From: Pirellula sp.
GTDB lineage: Bacteria; Planctomycetota; Planctomycetia; Pirellulales; Lacipirellulaceae
Assembly: GCA_013822725.1 (NCBI GenBank)
Contig: PNKX01000019.1
Location: 1 to 64,000 of the forward strand
DNA length: 64,000 nt
Reading direction: 5' to 3'
Within the stretch, counting starts at the first letter, position 1; each line of letters begins with the position of its first letter. This document shows positions 50,028 to 59,095 of this stretch, piece after piece. The position numbers and the translations under genes are program-made. The notes under the pieces are model-generated. The model did not search any database. It saw only the letters and a program-made list of their open reading frames with translations, and was not told where the DNA came from.

Positions 50028-52289
50028 ATGTCCATGGTTCCTCCAAGGCGAACGCGTCAGCAGCGGGTGGCGGCCGTCGAGTTGCCTCCCGGCATGTGGA
50101 AGACGCTCTGGACGAACCTGCAGCGCGGTTCCGTGCTGTTGCGCCTGGCCATGTGCGCGGCGGCCGCGATCTTTTTGTGGGCGTTCACCAAGGCGTGGGA
50201 CCCGCCGTTCAGCCACCGGCTGGGCGAAGTGCCGCATCGCAACGTGATTGCCCGCGTCGACTTTGAACAACCTGATCCGGCGGCGACGAACAAGGCCCGC
50301 GATGAAGCGCGGCGGTTCGCGTTCGGCGAGTACAACCAGAACCCCGAGCCGCTGGTCCAACTGCGAGGGCAGTTGATCAGCGACATCGGCAAAGTCCTTC
50401 AAGCCAAGACGCTGGCTGAAGTCGACCAGACGCTATGGAAGCAGTTCCAACCGCCGCTGGCGGTGGGGACGCCCGACCCGACGCCCGAGGAGCAGGCGGC
50501 GCAGTTCGAGCGATTCCGCGAGGCCTTCGCAGGCGAAAAGGGGATGGACGCGTTTTCCGAGGGCCTGGAAGAGGTGATGGCGCCCTACGAGCAGCGCGGT
50601 CTGCTCAAGGAGCTGCCCGTCGAGGCGCAAGCCAACACCGAGAAGATCCTCGTTAAGAACACGAGTGGTTTTGACGCTGAAGTTCCTGTTTCGGATGTGC
50701 GCATCAAACAAGCCGCTCCGAAGCTGCAACAATTGCTGAAAGAGAAGCTGCCGTCCGTAGAGGTCGCCGATCGGGCCTTCGCGTGGTTGGAGCCAAAGCT
50801 ACCGGAGACGCTCACTCTCGACGCCAAGGCGACGCAGCTCACGCAAGAAAAGGCTGCCGCAGCGGTGGCCGAAGTCACGAAGCCGTTCGTTAAGGGGAAA
50901 GACCTTCTCGCCGAGGCAGGCAAACCAATCAATGAAGACTCGCTGAAGCTTCTGCGCTTAGAACACGAGGCTGACCTTTCCGACCAGACGGCGAGCGAGC
51001 GATTGCATCGTTCGGCGGCGGCACTCGGGATGTTTCTAGCGCTTTACACGCTCGCCGGTTTCTATCTCTACCGTCGCGATCGTCGCGTCATTGACGAGCT
51101 CCTGCGACTCGTGGCGCTGCTCGGGTTATTCGTCGTCAGCGTTGCGGTGGCGAAGGTGGTGAGCCAGTATGCTTGGGGCGCCGACGTCATTCCGCTGCTG
51201 TTGTTTGGCATGGTGATCGCCATCGCCTACCACCAGGAAATGGCGCTGCTGTTGTCGCTCTGCACGACGTTGGTCGTGGTTATCGCGATCGGGCACGGGT
51301 TTACCGAGGCGTTGGCGCTCGCCGCGACGGTGGCGGGCGCCGTGCTGGTGCTCAAGCAAGTTCGCACGCGCAGCCGCCTGCTGCTCGTCGGCTTTGTGGC
51401 GGCGGTGGTCGGTTTCTTTACGACGATCGGCGTCGGGATTCTTGACGAGCGTTCGTGGACGTCGCTGCTGACGGACGGCTTCACCGTGGCCCTCTGGTCG
51501 ATCATCGCCGGCTCGCTGATGACGGTCATGCTGCCGACCGTCGAGAAGATGTTTGGCGTCGAGACCGATCTGAGTCTGATTGAACTCGGCGATCCGGCTC
51601 ATCCCCTGCTGCAGGAACTGATTCGCCGTGCGCCAGGCACCTACAATCACTCGATCACCGTCGCGTCGCTGGCCGAGGCGGCTGCCGAGTCGATTGGCGC
51701 CCGCGGGTTGCTGGTGCGGGTAGGGGCTTACTTCCACGACATCGGGAAGATGCTCAAGCCGCAGTATTTTATTGAGAACCAATCAAAGGGGGACAACCGC
51801 CACGATTCGCTCGTCCCCGCGATGAGCACGCTGGTGATCATCGCCCATGTGAAAGACGGGGCCGACTTGGCGCGGCAGAATCGACTACCCGATTCGATCA
51901 TCGACTTCATCCAGCAGCATCACGGCACGACGCTAGTCGAGTATTTCTACCGGCAGGCGAATCAAAAGAAAGTCCAGGAAGACCCCGACAGCGGCGCCCT
52001 CGACGAGAGTTCATTTCGCTACCCCGGCCCTAAGCCGCAGACGCGCGAGGCGGGCGTGCTGATGCTGGCCGACGCGGTAGAGAGCGCCAGCCGCGTGCTG
52101 AAAGAGCCGACGGCATCGCGGATCGAGAACCTCGTGCATGAGATCTCGATGAAGCGGCTCCTCGACGGCCAGTTCGATGAAAGCGGGTTGACGCTCGAAG
52201 ATATCCGCAAAATTGGCGAGAGCTTGGTAAAATCACTCACCGCCGTGTATCACGGTCGAGTGAAGTACCCCGACCAGGAAACTGCGTAA
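50028..52289 (+). CDS. 7TM-HD domain phosphodiesterase (PgpH-like)
   Basis: A 753-residue membrane protein. One N-terminal helix (about 40-60) is followed by a large extracytoplasmic domain (about 60-330), then seven closely spaced membrane segments (about 335-510) and a C-terminal cytosolic HD domain. HD residues: NHSITVASLAEAAAESIGAR, the HD pair at 570-571 in YFHDIGKM, NRHDSL, and HHGTTLVEYFY. This is the layout of Listeria PgpH, a c-di-AMP phosphodiesterase; the substrate is inferred from family only. It lies between phoH and ybeY, the usual context. Confidence 0.9.
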   Translation: MSMVPPRRTRQQRVAAVELPPGMWKTLWTNLQRGSVLLRLAMCAAAAIFLWAFTKAWDPPFSHRLGEVPHRNVIARVDFEQPDPAATNKARDEARRFAFGEYNQNPEPLVQLRGQLISDIGKVLQAKTLAEVDQTLWKQFQPPLAVGTPDPTPEEQAAQFERFREAFAGEKGMDAFSEGLEEVMAPYEQRGLLKELPVEAQANTEKILVKNTSGFDAEVPVSDVRIKQAAPKLQQLLKEKLPSVEVADRAFAWLEPKLPETLTLDAKATQLTQEKAAAAVAEVTKPFVKGKDLLAEAGKPINEDSLKLLRLEHEADLSDQTASERLHRSAAALGMFLALYTLAGFYLYRRDRRVIDELLRLVALLGLFVVSVAVAKVVSQYAWGADVIPLLLFGMVIAIAYHQEMALLLSLCTTLVVVIAIGHGFTEALALAATVAGAVLVLKQVRTRSRLLLVGFVAAVVGFFTTIGVGILDERSWTSLLTDGFTVALWSIIAGSLMTVMLPTVEKMFGVETDLSLIELGDPAHPLLQELIRRAPGTYNHSITVASLAEAAAESIGARGLLVRVGAYFHDIGKMLKPQYFIENQSKGDNRHDSLVPAMSTLVIIAHVKDGADLARQNRLPDSIIDFIQQHHGTTLVEYFYRQANQKKVQEDPDSGALDESSFRYPGPKPQTREAGVLMLADAVESASRVLKEPTASRIENLVHEISMKRLLDGQFDESGLTLEDIRKIGESLVKSLTAVYHGRVKYPDQETA

Positions 52290-52310
52290 GCCGCAGTCGC
52301 CCCCCTCCGC

Positions 52311-52856
52311 ATGAACCCACCCCGCCCGCACGAAGCCACCGCCGACAACGACCAGGAGCCTCCTGAACGTCGGCATCGCATCTCGCTGACGAACGAAACC
52401 GACGTTCCGGTCGACGCTGAGCAGCTTGAACTGGCGATCCGTTGGGCGTTGGCCGACTCGCCTTACGACGAGGCGACCGTCAGCATTGCCGTGGTGGATG
52501 ACGAGACGATCCACGAGCTGAATCGCCAGTTCCTCGCGCACGACTATCCAACCGATGTCCTCAGCTTCACGCTGGAAGACGAGCCGCCGCGGCTCGAGGG
52601 AGAAATCGTCGTCAGCGTCGACACGGCCCGCGAAAATGCCGCTGAAGCGGGCTGGGCGGCCGACGACGAGTTGCTGCTCTACGTCATTCACGGCACGCTC
52701 CACTTGGCTGGCTATCTCGATAAGTCTCCCGAAGACTATGAGGAAATGCGCGCGGCCGAGGCGGCGGTTCTTGATCGGCTGAGCGTGAAGCGCTCGCCGA
52801 CTGACGTGCGATGGACCTCGGAAGCCGCAGCGAACCCAGCCGAGGAGGAGCGCTGA
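52311..52856 (+). CDS. ybeY: Endoribonuclease YbeY
   Basis: Metal-dependent RNase in 16S maturation and ribosome quality control. It is 181 residues with a Pro-rich N-terminus of about 20 residues. SIAVVDDETIHELNRQFLAHDYPTDVLSFTLEDE (residues 60-93) and GEIVVSVDTARENA are canonical. The zinc motif reads YVIHGTLHLAGYLDK: the first two His of HxxxHxxxxxH are present, but the third position is Asp, which can also bind metal. It is 21 bases after the HD gene. The Pfam-type YbeY assignment is firm despite the substitution. Confidence 0.92.
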   Translation: MNPPRPHEATADNDQEPPERRHRISLTNETDVPVDAEQLELAIRWALADSPYDEATVSIAVVDDETIHELNRQFLAHDYPTDVLSFTLEDEPPRLEGEIVVSVDTARENAAEAGWAADDELLLYVIHGTLHLAGYLDKSPEDYEEMRAAEAAVLDRLSVKRSPTDVRWTSEAAANPAEEER

Positions 52857-52857
52857 A

Positions 52858-54156
52858 GTGACTCCCGACTCGCTACTGTGGATCAGCATGGGGGCCCTGG
52901 CAGCGACGGCGATCGTCAATCTCGGCGTCCGGGCGCTGCGGGAGTTCTCGCGGCACGACTTGGCCGAGGTCTGCACTCGACGCGGCAAGCCTGATCGCTT
53001 CGGCGAGATTCTTCGCAACCACGAAGAAGTCGCCCTCGGCGTTGAAATGGTGTCGGCTTTTACCGGCGTTCTCGGCATCATCGCCGGGGCGGCGTGGTCG
53101 GCGATTCATTGGGATTACTCGCTGACCGAATCAATCGGCAAGCTCTTGCTCACTTCGCTGCTGTTCGGTTTAGTGTTCGTCACGGTGCGAACTTGGGCGC
53201 CGTGGGCGGGAGCCAGATTGTTCGGCGAGGGTTTTCTCTACCGTACCTGGCCGATGTGGCGGGCGTTGTCAGCGTTCACGCTGCCGCTGGTGTGGGGCGC
53301 TCAGGGACTTGATGCAATCCTCCACCGCATCGTCGGTCGCGAACCGCAAGAGGTCGACGAACAGGCGATTGAAGAAGAGATTCGCACCATTGTGAGCGAA
53401 GGTCACCGCGGCGGGCTGCTTGAGGATGAAGCTCGCGAAATGATCGAGGGGGTGATCGACCTCGGCGACGCGTACGTCTCGCAGATCATGACCCCGCGCA
53501 CCGACATGCACATGGTGCAGGTCGACTTGCCGTGGGACGAATTGCTGGCGGAGGTGATTGAATCGGGCCATACGCGGATTCCCGTGTACGACAAGACTCG
53601 CGACGACATCGTTGGCCTGCTCTACAGCAAGGACCTGCTGCCGGAACTTGCCACCGGCGACGCCGAGTCGCGCACCTCGATCCGTGAACTCGTCCGCAAG
53701 CCCCTGTTCGTGCCTGAAACGAAGGCGGTGAACGACCTGTTGCAGATGTTCCAGCAGCTACGGACGCACATCGCCATCGTCCTCGACGAATACGGCGGCG
53801 TCTCGGGGCTGGTGACCATTGAAGACGTTCTCGAAGAAATCGTCGGCGAGATTGACGACGAATACGATCCCGAGTCGGTCGAGGAAATCCGCCGCATCGA
53901 TCAAGACACGCTGGAGGCCCTGGGCCGCACGCACATCGACGAGATCAACGAGGAGATGAACCTCGAACTTCCCGAAGACGGCGACTACGACACGATCGGC
54001 GGGCTCGTCTTTTCCGAAATGGGGCGAATTCCCCAGGCCGGCGAAGAGATTGTTTGGCAAGACAAGGTACGAATCGTCGTCCTGGAAGCGACGCGGCGCC
54101 GGATCGATCGCGTTCGCGTCGAGCGGCTGGCTGGCGGGCAGCGTGAGAGCGCATAG
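52858..54156 (+). CDS. CBS/CorC-domain membrane protein (hemolysin-type transporter family)
   Basis: A 432-residue protein starting with GTG at 52858 right after the ybeY stop, with GAGGAG upstream. The N-terminal part has about three membrane segments in a reduced CNNM-like domain (1-155). Two CBS domains follow (about 200-320): VSQIMTPRTDMHMVQVDLPWDELLAEVIESGHTRIPVYD and LRTHIAIVLDEYGGVSGLVTIEDVLEEIVGEIDDEYD (read in segments). The C-terminal CorC/HlyC FAD-like domain is present (DYDTIGGLVFSEMGRIPQAGEEI). Members are linked to Mg/Co transport; the ybeY-corC order is widely conserved. Confidence 0.9.
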   Translation: MTPDSLLWISMGALAATAIVNLGVRALREFSRHDLAEVCTRRGKPDRFGEILRNHEEVALGVEMVSAFTGVLGIIAGAAWSAIHWDYSLTESIGKLLLTSLLFGLVFVTVRTWAPWAGARLFGEGFLYRTWPMWRALSAFTLPLVWGAQGLDAILHRIVGREPQEVDEQAIEEEIRTIVSEGHRGGLLEDEAREMIEGVIDLGDAYVSQIMTPRTDMHMVQVDLPWDELLAEVIESGHTRIPVYDKTRDDIVGLLYSKDLLPELATGDAESRTSIRELVRKPLFVPETKAVNDLLQMFQQLRTHIAIVLDEYGGVSGLVTIEDVLEEIVGEIDDEYDPESVEEIRRIDQDTLEALGRTHIDEINEEMNLELPEDGDYDTIGGLVFSEMGRIPQAGEEIVWQDKVRIVVLEATRRRIDRVRVERLAGGQRESA

Positions 54157-54338
54157 CGCTGCACTGCACGGCGGGTGTCTCGCCGATCCTTGCTAGCTGT
54201 AAGCTTTGCGGATCTCGCGAAGCCATTTCTGACCTTGACCCCCAATGCCGTGGCGCCCTACTGTTCCGCGGCCAATTTCCCGGGCGGTCGTGCGCATCGT
54301 CCGGGGCGGGTCGTACCTCGTCTGTGCTGAATTTGCCC

Positions 54339-55757
54339 ATGCCTTGCTTCAGACCGTTGCTATCGGCGTTCACAGCCGCCGCGCTGCTCACGGCTGGCGG
54401 CTGCGCCGCGCTCAAGATGCCGGCGCCGAGGCTCCCCGGGACCGGCGACCCCCAGGCGCCCGTAGGGACGACTGATTGGTGGAAAGCCAACAAGAAAAAA
54501 GCGGTTTTCGAGCCCGGCAAGGGGCACCAAGTCGCCGGGGTCGACGGCTATTTCGACGATCAGGGGCGCCCGATCAACGCCAAGGTCCAAAAGGTCGTCG
54601 CCAAAACCGATGAAGGCGCAGGCCTCCTAGGCGACACCGGACTCAAGGAACGAGTCGCCGGGCTGAAAGAACAGGTCGGCCTCGGTCCCGACCAGACGCA
54701 GGCTCAAAAGGATTTCGACGAAGCGGAAGAGTTGTTCCGTCGCGAGGAGTACTCCGACGCCGCCAAGCTCTACAAGAGTGCGTACAAAGCTTGGCCCGAC
54801 TCGCAGATTGAACAAGATGCAATGTTCAAGCAGGCGGAAGCGCTCTTCTACGCCTCGAACTACTCGAAGGCCACCAACGCCTACGAGGCCCTCATTCGCA
54901 AGTATCCGAACTCGCCCCATCTCGACAAAGTGATCACGCGGCAGTTCGCGATCGCCCGCTACTGGGAGCAGTACCACAACTACAATCCCAACTGGCTGAC
55001 GACGCCGAACTTCATCGACCGCACCCGGCCGCTGTTCGACACGATCGGGCGCTCGATGAAGAACTACGAGAACATTCGGCTCAACGATCCGACGGGGCCG
55101 CTCGCCGACGACGCGATCATGGCGATGGGAAATTCGTATTTCCTACGCGGCCGCTACGGCGACGCCGATATGCAGTACGAACTGCTACGCAAGGAATACC
55201 CGCGCAGCGATCACCAATACGACGCTCATATCCTGGGTTTGCAGTGCAAACTGCGCAAATACCAAGGCCCCAGCTACGACGGCACGCCGCTCGAGGAGTC
55301 GCAGGTGCTGGTCAAGCAGCTCAAGGTGCAGTTTTCCGGGCAACTTGACGGCGAACAGCGCGAACGGCTGGCGGAAGTCGACGGCATGCTGAAGAAGGAG
55401 CTGGCCACGCGCGACTATCAGATGGCCGAGCACTTCGACGGCATCGAGGAGTATGGCTCGGCGCGGATTTACTACGCTCGCGTCATGAAAGAGTATCCTC
55501 AGACGCCTCTCGCCGAGCAATCAAAGGTCCGACTGGCCGAGATTGGCGGCGAGCCCGATCGACCGACGTCGATGATCGAGCCGGTGCTGAATCTATTGCC
55601 GGAGAATTCCGAGCGGACGAAGATGGCCACGGTGCCGCTCATCGAGCCCAATGCCTCGCCGACCGCGCCGGTCCGGACGGAGATCATGACGGCGTCGGGA
55701 CAGCAGCCGGCGGGGGGCGAAGGGGGTGGTTCGAATGACCCGACCATCCGCCGCTAG
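54339..55757 (+). CDS. BamD-like TPR outer-membrane lipoprotein
   Basis: A 472-residue lipoprotein. The signal peptide has lipobox LTAGGC (Cys near residue 22); an in-frame ATG 15 bases upstream is an alternative start. After a linker come TPR-like helices from about residue 130: AQKDFDEAEELFRREEYSDAAKLYKSAYKAWPDS, FYASNYSKATNAYEALIRKYPNSPHLDKV and LRGRYGDADMQYELLRKEYPRSDHQYDAHI (read in segments). The pattern of spaced TPRs after a lipidated Cys resembles BamD (YfiO), the Bam-complex lipoprotein. The Ser/Pro-rich tail is longer than in BamD. It overlaps the LptE-like gene by about 23 bases. Confidence 0.75.
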   Translation: MPCFRPLLSAFTAAALLTAGGCAALKMPAPRLPGTGDPQAPVGTTDWWKANKKKAVFEPGKGHQVAGVDGYFDDQGRPINAKVQKVVAKTDEGAGLLGDTGLKERVAGLKEQVGLGPDQTQAQKDFDEAEELFRREEYSDAAKLYKSAYKAWPDSQIEQDAMFKQAEALFYASNYSKATNAYEALIRKYPNSPHLDKVITRQFAIARYWEQYHNYNPNWLTTPNFIDRTRPLFDTIGRSMKNYENIRLNDPTGPLADDAIMAMGNSYFLRGRYGDADMQYELLRKEYPRSDHQYDAHILGLQCKLRKYQGPSYDGTPLEESQVLVKQLKVQFSGQLDGEQRERLAEVDGMLKKELATRDYQMAEHFDGIEEYGSARIYYARVMKEYPQTPLAEQSKVRLAEIGGEPDRPTSMIEPVLNLLPENSERTKMATVPLIEPNASPTAPVRTEIMTASGQQPAGGEGGGSNDPTIRR

Positions 55758-56271
55758 GTTACTGGCGCTACTCGCCTGCGCGGGATTGACGGCGCCTGGG
55801 TGCGCAGCCTATCGATTCGGCAACGAGACGCTGTACGCCCCCGACGTGACGACGGTCTACGTGCCGATGATCGAGTCGGACAGCTTCCGTCGCGACATGG
55901 GCGAGCGACTCACCGAAGCGGTGATCAAAGAGATCGAACTGAAAACGCCGTACAAGGTGGTCGGCACCCCCGACGCCGACAGCATTCTTTCCGCCCGCCT
56001 CATGGGGGAGCGGAAGCTGCTCGAGTTCGAGAACCAGAACGACGACCCGCGGGCGTTGAAATATGCTCTCACGGCCCAGGTGACTTGGCTGAACCGGCGT
56101 CGGCAGCCGCTGGCGCCGATGAACTCAATCCCGCTGCCGGCTGATTTCATTCCCATCACGCAGACGGCGACGATGCTGCCGGAACCGGGGCAGTCGGACG
56201 CGAGCGCTCAGCAGCAGGCCATTCAGCGGCTGGCGGAGCAGATCGTGGCGACGATGGAAGAGCCTTGGTAG
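55735..56271 (+). CDS. LptE-like LPS-assembly lipoprotein
   Basis: A 178-residue lipoprotein with lipobox LTAPGC (Cys near residue 23) followed by AAYRFGNETLYAPDVTTVYVPMIESDSFRRDMGERLTEAVIKEIE. The beta-alpha-beta pattern, the short YVPMIES strand and the C-terminal helix AQQQAIQRLAEQIVATMEEPW match the LptE family, which plugs LptD during LPS insertion. The ATG at 55735 is chosen; a GTG three codons earlier (55726) is equally possible. It overlaps the preceding TPR lipoprotein gene, so the two are translationally coupled. Confidence 0.75.
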   Translation: MTRPSAARLLALLACAGLTAPGCAAYRFGNETLYAPDVTTVYVPMIESDSFRRDMGERLTEAVIKEIELKTPYKVVGTPDADSILSARLMGERKLLEFENQNDDPRALKYALTAQVTWLNRRRQPLAPMNSIPLPADFIPITQTATMLPEPGQSDASAQQQAIQRLAEQIVATMEEPW

Positions 56272-56631
56272 GGCTTGCCGCCTGGCAGCGGTTGCAAATG
56301 CTGGAAATGCAACCGCAAGAGCGCCAAGGGAAGACGACGACGGACGCCCCCGTGAATGGCGAGGTCGATTGTCTTTTGGACAGGATCACAGGATTGCGCG
56401 GATCAACAGGATGGAATTCACGCTTTACAAAATCCTGTTAATCCGCGCAATCCTGTAATCCTGTCCAATTCCCTATTCGCGCTGATTCGCGTCATTCGCG
56501 GGCATTCTGCTCTGTATTTCCTTGGCGAACCTTGGCGTCCTTGGCGGTTCAATCAGAACGACTTTGCAACTCTCCTGGCTATCCCGCTGCGTTGGTGGCA
56601 AGTCGCGGCGTCGCCTGTTAGTCTCGATGGG
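56272..56631. other. Intergenic region before folP
   Basis: About 360 bases holding an R4 element (56378-56467) and CCTTGGCGAACCTTGGCGTC repeats (around 56520-56550). The folP frame is open across all of it, but the translated extension is repeat-derived. No promoter was recognised. Confidence 0.5.
56378..56467. repeat. R4 inverted-repeat element, copy 2
   Basis: GGACAGGATCACAGGATTGC and GCAATCCTGTAATCCTGTCC ends with ATCAACAGGAT/ATCCTGTTAAT inside. Same family as 17728-17830. Confidence 0.8.
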
Positions 56632-57546
56632 ATGAGTGTTTCGCCCTTCGCCAGTTCGCTGCATGATCGCTATCCCCACCGGGCCACGGCTTGGCGGCTG
56701 CGCACGCGCACGCTTCAACTTGGTCGGCGTCCGTTGTTGATGGGGGTGGTCAACGTCACGCCCGATAGCTTCTCCGATGGCGGGCGGTTCTTCGGCGTTG
56801 ATGCCGCGGTGGAGCAGGCCCTGCAACTCGTGGCCGATGGCGCCGACTTGCTCGATATCGGCGGCGAGAGCACGCGGCCCTACGCCGAGGTCGTCGACGC
56901 CGACGAGGAACGGCGCCGCGTCGTGCCGGTGATCGAGTGCTTGGTTCGGCAAACCGACGTCCCAATTTCGATCGACACCAGCAAGGCCGCCGTCGCCCGC
57001 GCGGCGATCGAGGTTGGCGCCGAACTGATCAACGACGTCACCGGGCTGGAAGGCGATCCCCAGATGATCGCCGTCGCACGCGAGACGGGCGCCGGCGTCT
57101 GTGCGATGCACATGCAGGGGACGCCGCAAACGATGCAGGACGACCCGCGTTACGGCGACGTCGTCGCGGAGATTCTGGAGTATCTCCGGCATCGTCGCGA
57201 TTTGCTCCTGCACGCCGGCATCGAGCGGGAGCGGATCTGTCTCGACCCGGGGATTGGATTCGGGAAGACGCACCAGCACAACCTGACGCTGATGGCCCAT
57301 TGCGGCCGGTTCCACGAACTCGGGTGTCCCCTGCTGGTGGGGCATTCTCGTAAAGGTTTCCTAGCCAAGCTGCTGGCGGACAAGGAGGCCGATCGCGATG
57401 CGGCGACGGCGGGGTCAGCCCTGGCGCTGGCGGCTCAGGGGGTTCAGGTGATCCGGGTTCATAACGTCCGGATGGTCCGGGAGGCGCTGCTGGCATTCGA
57501 GGCCACCGGCGGCATCGATGGGCAGGAACTTGTGCTAGCGCCGTGA
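56632..57546 (+). CDS. folP: Dihydropteroate synthase
   Basis: Condenses p-aminobenzoate with the pterin diphosphate in folate synthesis; the sulfonamide target. The start at 56632 (MSVSPFASSLHDRYP) gives 304 residues; the longer frame is repeat read-through. Motifs: LMGVVNVTPDSFSDGGRF (residues 36-53), DLLDIGGESTRPYAEVVDADEERRRVVPVI, VPISIDTSKAAVARAAIE, LINDVTGLEGD, MHMQGTPQTMQ, ICLDPGIGFGKTHQHN and VGHSRKGFL. All are intact. No other folate gene is adjacent. Confidence 0.95.
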   Translation: MSVSPFASSLHDRYPHRATAWRLRTRTLQLGRRPLLMGVVNVTPDSFSDGGRFFGVDAAVEQALQLVADGADLLDIGGESTRPYAEVVDADEERRRVVPVIECLVRQTDVPISIDTSKAAVARAAIEVGAELINDVTGLEGDPQMIAVARETGAGVCAMHMQGTPQTMQDDPRYGDVVAEILEYLRHRRDLLLHAGIERERICLDPGIGFGKTHQHNLTLMAHCGRFHELGCPLLVGHSRKGFLAKLLADKEADRDAATAGSALALAAQGVQVIRVHNVRMVREALLAFEATGGIDGQELVLAP

Positions 57547-57559
57547 ACTGGGGTGAAAT

Positions 57560-57633
57560 TGGGTGGCACGCCCTGAAAGGGCGTGGTTGTCCCTCAATAG
57601 CTGCTACCACGCCCTTTCAGGGCGTGCCACCCA
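57560..57633. repeat. Perfect 28-base-arm inverted repeat (R9)
   Basis: Perfect 28-base arms (TGGGTGGCACGCCCTGAAAG at the left end; CTTTCAGGGCGTGCCACCCA at the right end) separate 18 central bases. Each arm contains its own hairpin (CGCCCTGAAAGGGCG). It lies between folP and the proA promoter. Confidence 0.85.
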
Positions 57634-57666
57634 GTGCAGTGACCAACGCCAAAGCCATTATCCGCG

Positions 57667-57695
57667 TTGACCCAACTTCCCTATCCAACGATACT
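57667..57695 (+). promoter_or_regulatory. Candidate proA promoter
   Basis: TTGACC (57667-57672), 17 bases, GATACT (57690-57695). Transcription would begin near 57702, about 38 bases before the proA ATG. A GGAGG at 57699-57703 lies at that start point and is therefore unlikely to act as a Shine-Dalgarno. Confidence 0.55.
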
Positions 57696-57739
57696 TACGG
57701 AGGAAATATCATCGCCTCCACCGACCCCGCTGCCACGCC

Positions 57740-59029
57740 ATGTCGACCGTTGCCGCCCGTCCCGCCGAACAGACTGATCTAGCTGGCTACTGCCGCGACG
57801 TGGCGCGGCGCGCCAAGGCCGCGAGCGCCGAAATGGCCACGCTCAACTCAGGCGTGAAGATCAAATGGCTCCATCGTTCGGCGGAGTTGCTGCGGCAGAA
57901 CGTCAAAGCGATCGAGGAAGCGAACGCCGAGGACCTGAAGGCGGCGCCGGGCTACGGGTTGACGCCGGCGGAGATCGATCGACTGAAGCTGAACCGGGAT
58001 CGCATCGAGGCAATCGCGGCGGCGCTCATCGAAGTGAGCAACATTCGCGACCCGATTGGCCGCGTCATCGATTCGACCGTGCGCCCCAACGGTTTGCGGA
58101 TCGACAAGATCCGCGTGCCGCTCGGAGTCGTATTTTTCATTTACGAGTCGCGGCCCAACGTCACGGCTGATGCGGCGGCGATCTGTGCGAAAGCAGGGAA
58201 CGCGGTCATCCTGCGCGGCGGCAAAGAAGCGATCCACTCAAGCCGCGCCATCGTGGAACTGCTGCAGGATGCTGCCCGCGAAACGGGCGTGCCGACGGAC
58301 GCGGTGCAGCTGGTGAGCACGACCGACCGGGCCGCCGTGGGCGAGTTCCTCGGCATGCCGGAGTTCATCGACGTCGCGATTCCCCGCGGCGGCGAAGGGC
58401 TGATTCGCCGCGTCGCCGCCGAGGCGAAGATGCCGGTGATTAAGCATTTCGACGGCAATTGTCACGTCTACGTCGACGCGGCGGCTGACTTAGAAATGGC
58501 CCGCGAAATCATCGTCAACTCGAAGTGCCAACGGATGGGCGTCTGCAACACGGCCGAATCGCTGCTGGTGCATAGCGACGTCGCGGCGGAGTTTTTGCCG
58601 ACGATCGCCGCCCACTTGGCCAAGCATTCGGTCGAGATCCGCGGCGATCAACGGGTTTGCGAATTGGTCAATGCCGCGAAGCTGGCGACCGAGGCAGATT
58701 ACAAGGCGGAGTATTTGGGGCCGATCATTTCGGCCTGCGTCGTGGGTTCGCTTGATGAGGCGATCAATCACATCAACCAGTATGGTTCGCACCACACCGA
58801 CGCGATCGTGACGAACGACCTGGCGGCGTCGGAGCGGTTTGCCGCGGCGGTCGACAGTGCGGCGGTGATGATCAATGCAAGCACGCGTTTTAACGACGGC
58901 GGCGAGTTCGGACTGGGCGCGGAAATCGGCATCAGCACCGATAAGTTTCACGCCCGCGGGCCGTGCGGCGTCGATGAATTGACTAGCTATAAGTATGTGG
59001 TCCATGGATCGGGACAGGTGAGAAGTTAA
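57740..59029 (+). CDS. proA: Glutamate-5-semialdehyde dehydrogenase
   Basis: NADPH-dependent reduction of gamma-glutamyl phosphate in proline synthesis. The 429 residues are standard. Motifs: [38 protein letters not shown] (residues 110-150, in segments), [24 protein letters not shown], the catalytic Cys block [15 protein letters not shown] (near 262), and [38 protein letters not shown] at the C-terminus. proB is not adjacent. The start at 57740 is the first ATG of the frame and has no obvious Shine-Dalgarno. Confidence 0.95.
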   Translation: MSTVAARPAEQTDLAGYCRDVARRAKAASAEMATLNSGVKIKWLHRSAELLRQNVKAIEEANAEDLKAAPGYGLTPAEIDRLKLNRDRIEAIAAALIEVSNIRDPIGRVIDSTVRPNGLRIDKIRVPLGVVFFIYESRPNVTADAAAICAKAGNAVILRGGKEAIHSSRAIVELLQDAARETGVPTDAVQLVSTTDRAAVGEFLGMPEFIDVAIPRGGEGLIRRVAAEAKMPVIKHFDGNCHVYVDAAADLEMAREIIVNSKCQRMGVCNTAESLLVHSDVAAEFLPTIAAHLAKHSVEIRGDQRVCELVNAAKLATEADYKAEYLGPIISACVVGSLDEAINHINQYGSHHTDAIVTNDLAASERFAAAVDSAAVMINASTRFNDGGEFGLGAEIGISTDKFHARGPCGVDELTSYKYVVHGSGQVRS

Positions 59030-59044
59030 CGCAGGATTTGAAGG

Positions 59045-59071
59045 GTGCCACTAGCGACACGCCAGTGGCAC
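59045..59071. repeat. GTGCCACT/AGTGGCAC inverted repeat (R10)
   Basis: 8-base arms around AGCGACACGCC, just upstream of the fliM Shine-Dalgarno. It is a short hairpin that may be a degenerate dispersed repeat. Confidence 0.5.
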
Positions 59072-59095
59072 ACAATCAACGCAACGGAGTGCGTG

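Noticed and set aside
56356..56631. 92-residue extension of folP
   Set aside because: It runs through the R4 element and a CCTTGGCG repeat. The dihydropteroate synthase domain begins after 56632.
57699..57712. GGAGG followed by ATC as a non-canonical start for proA or an upstream peptide
   Set aside because: The frame at ATC (57711) differs from proA, and the GGAGG coincides with the predicted transcription start, so it is unlikely to be a ribosome-binding site.
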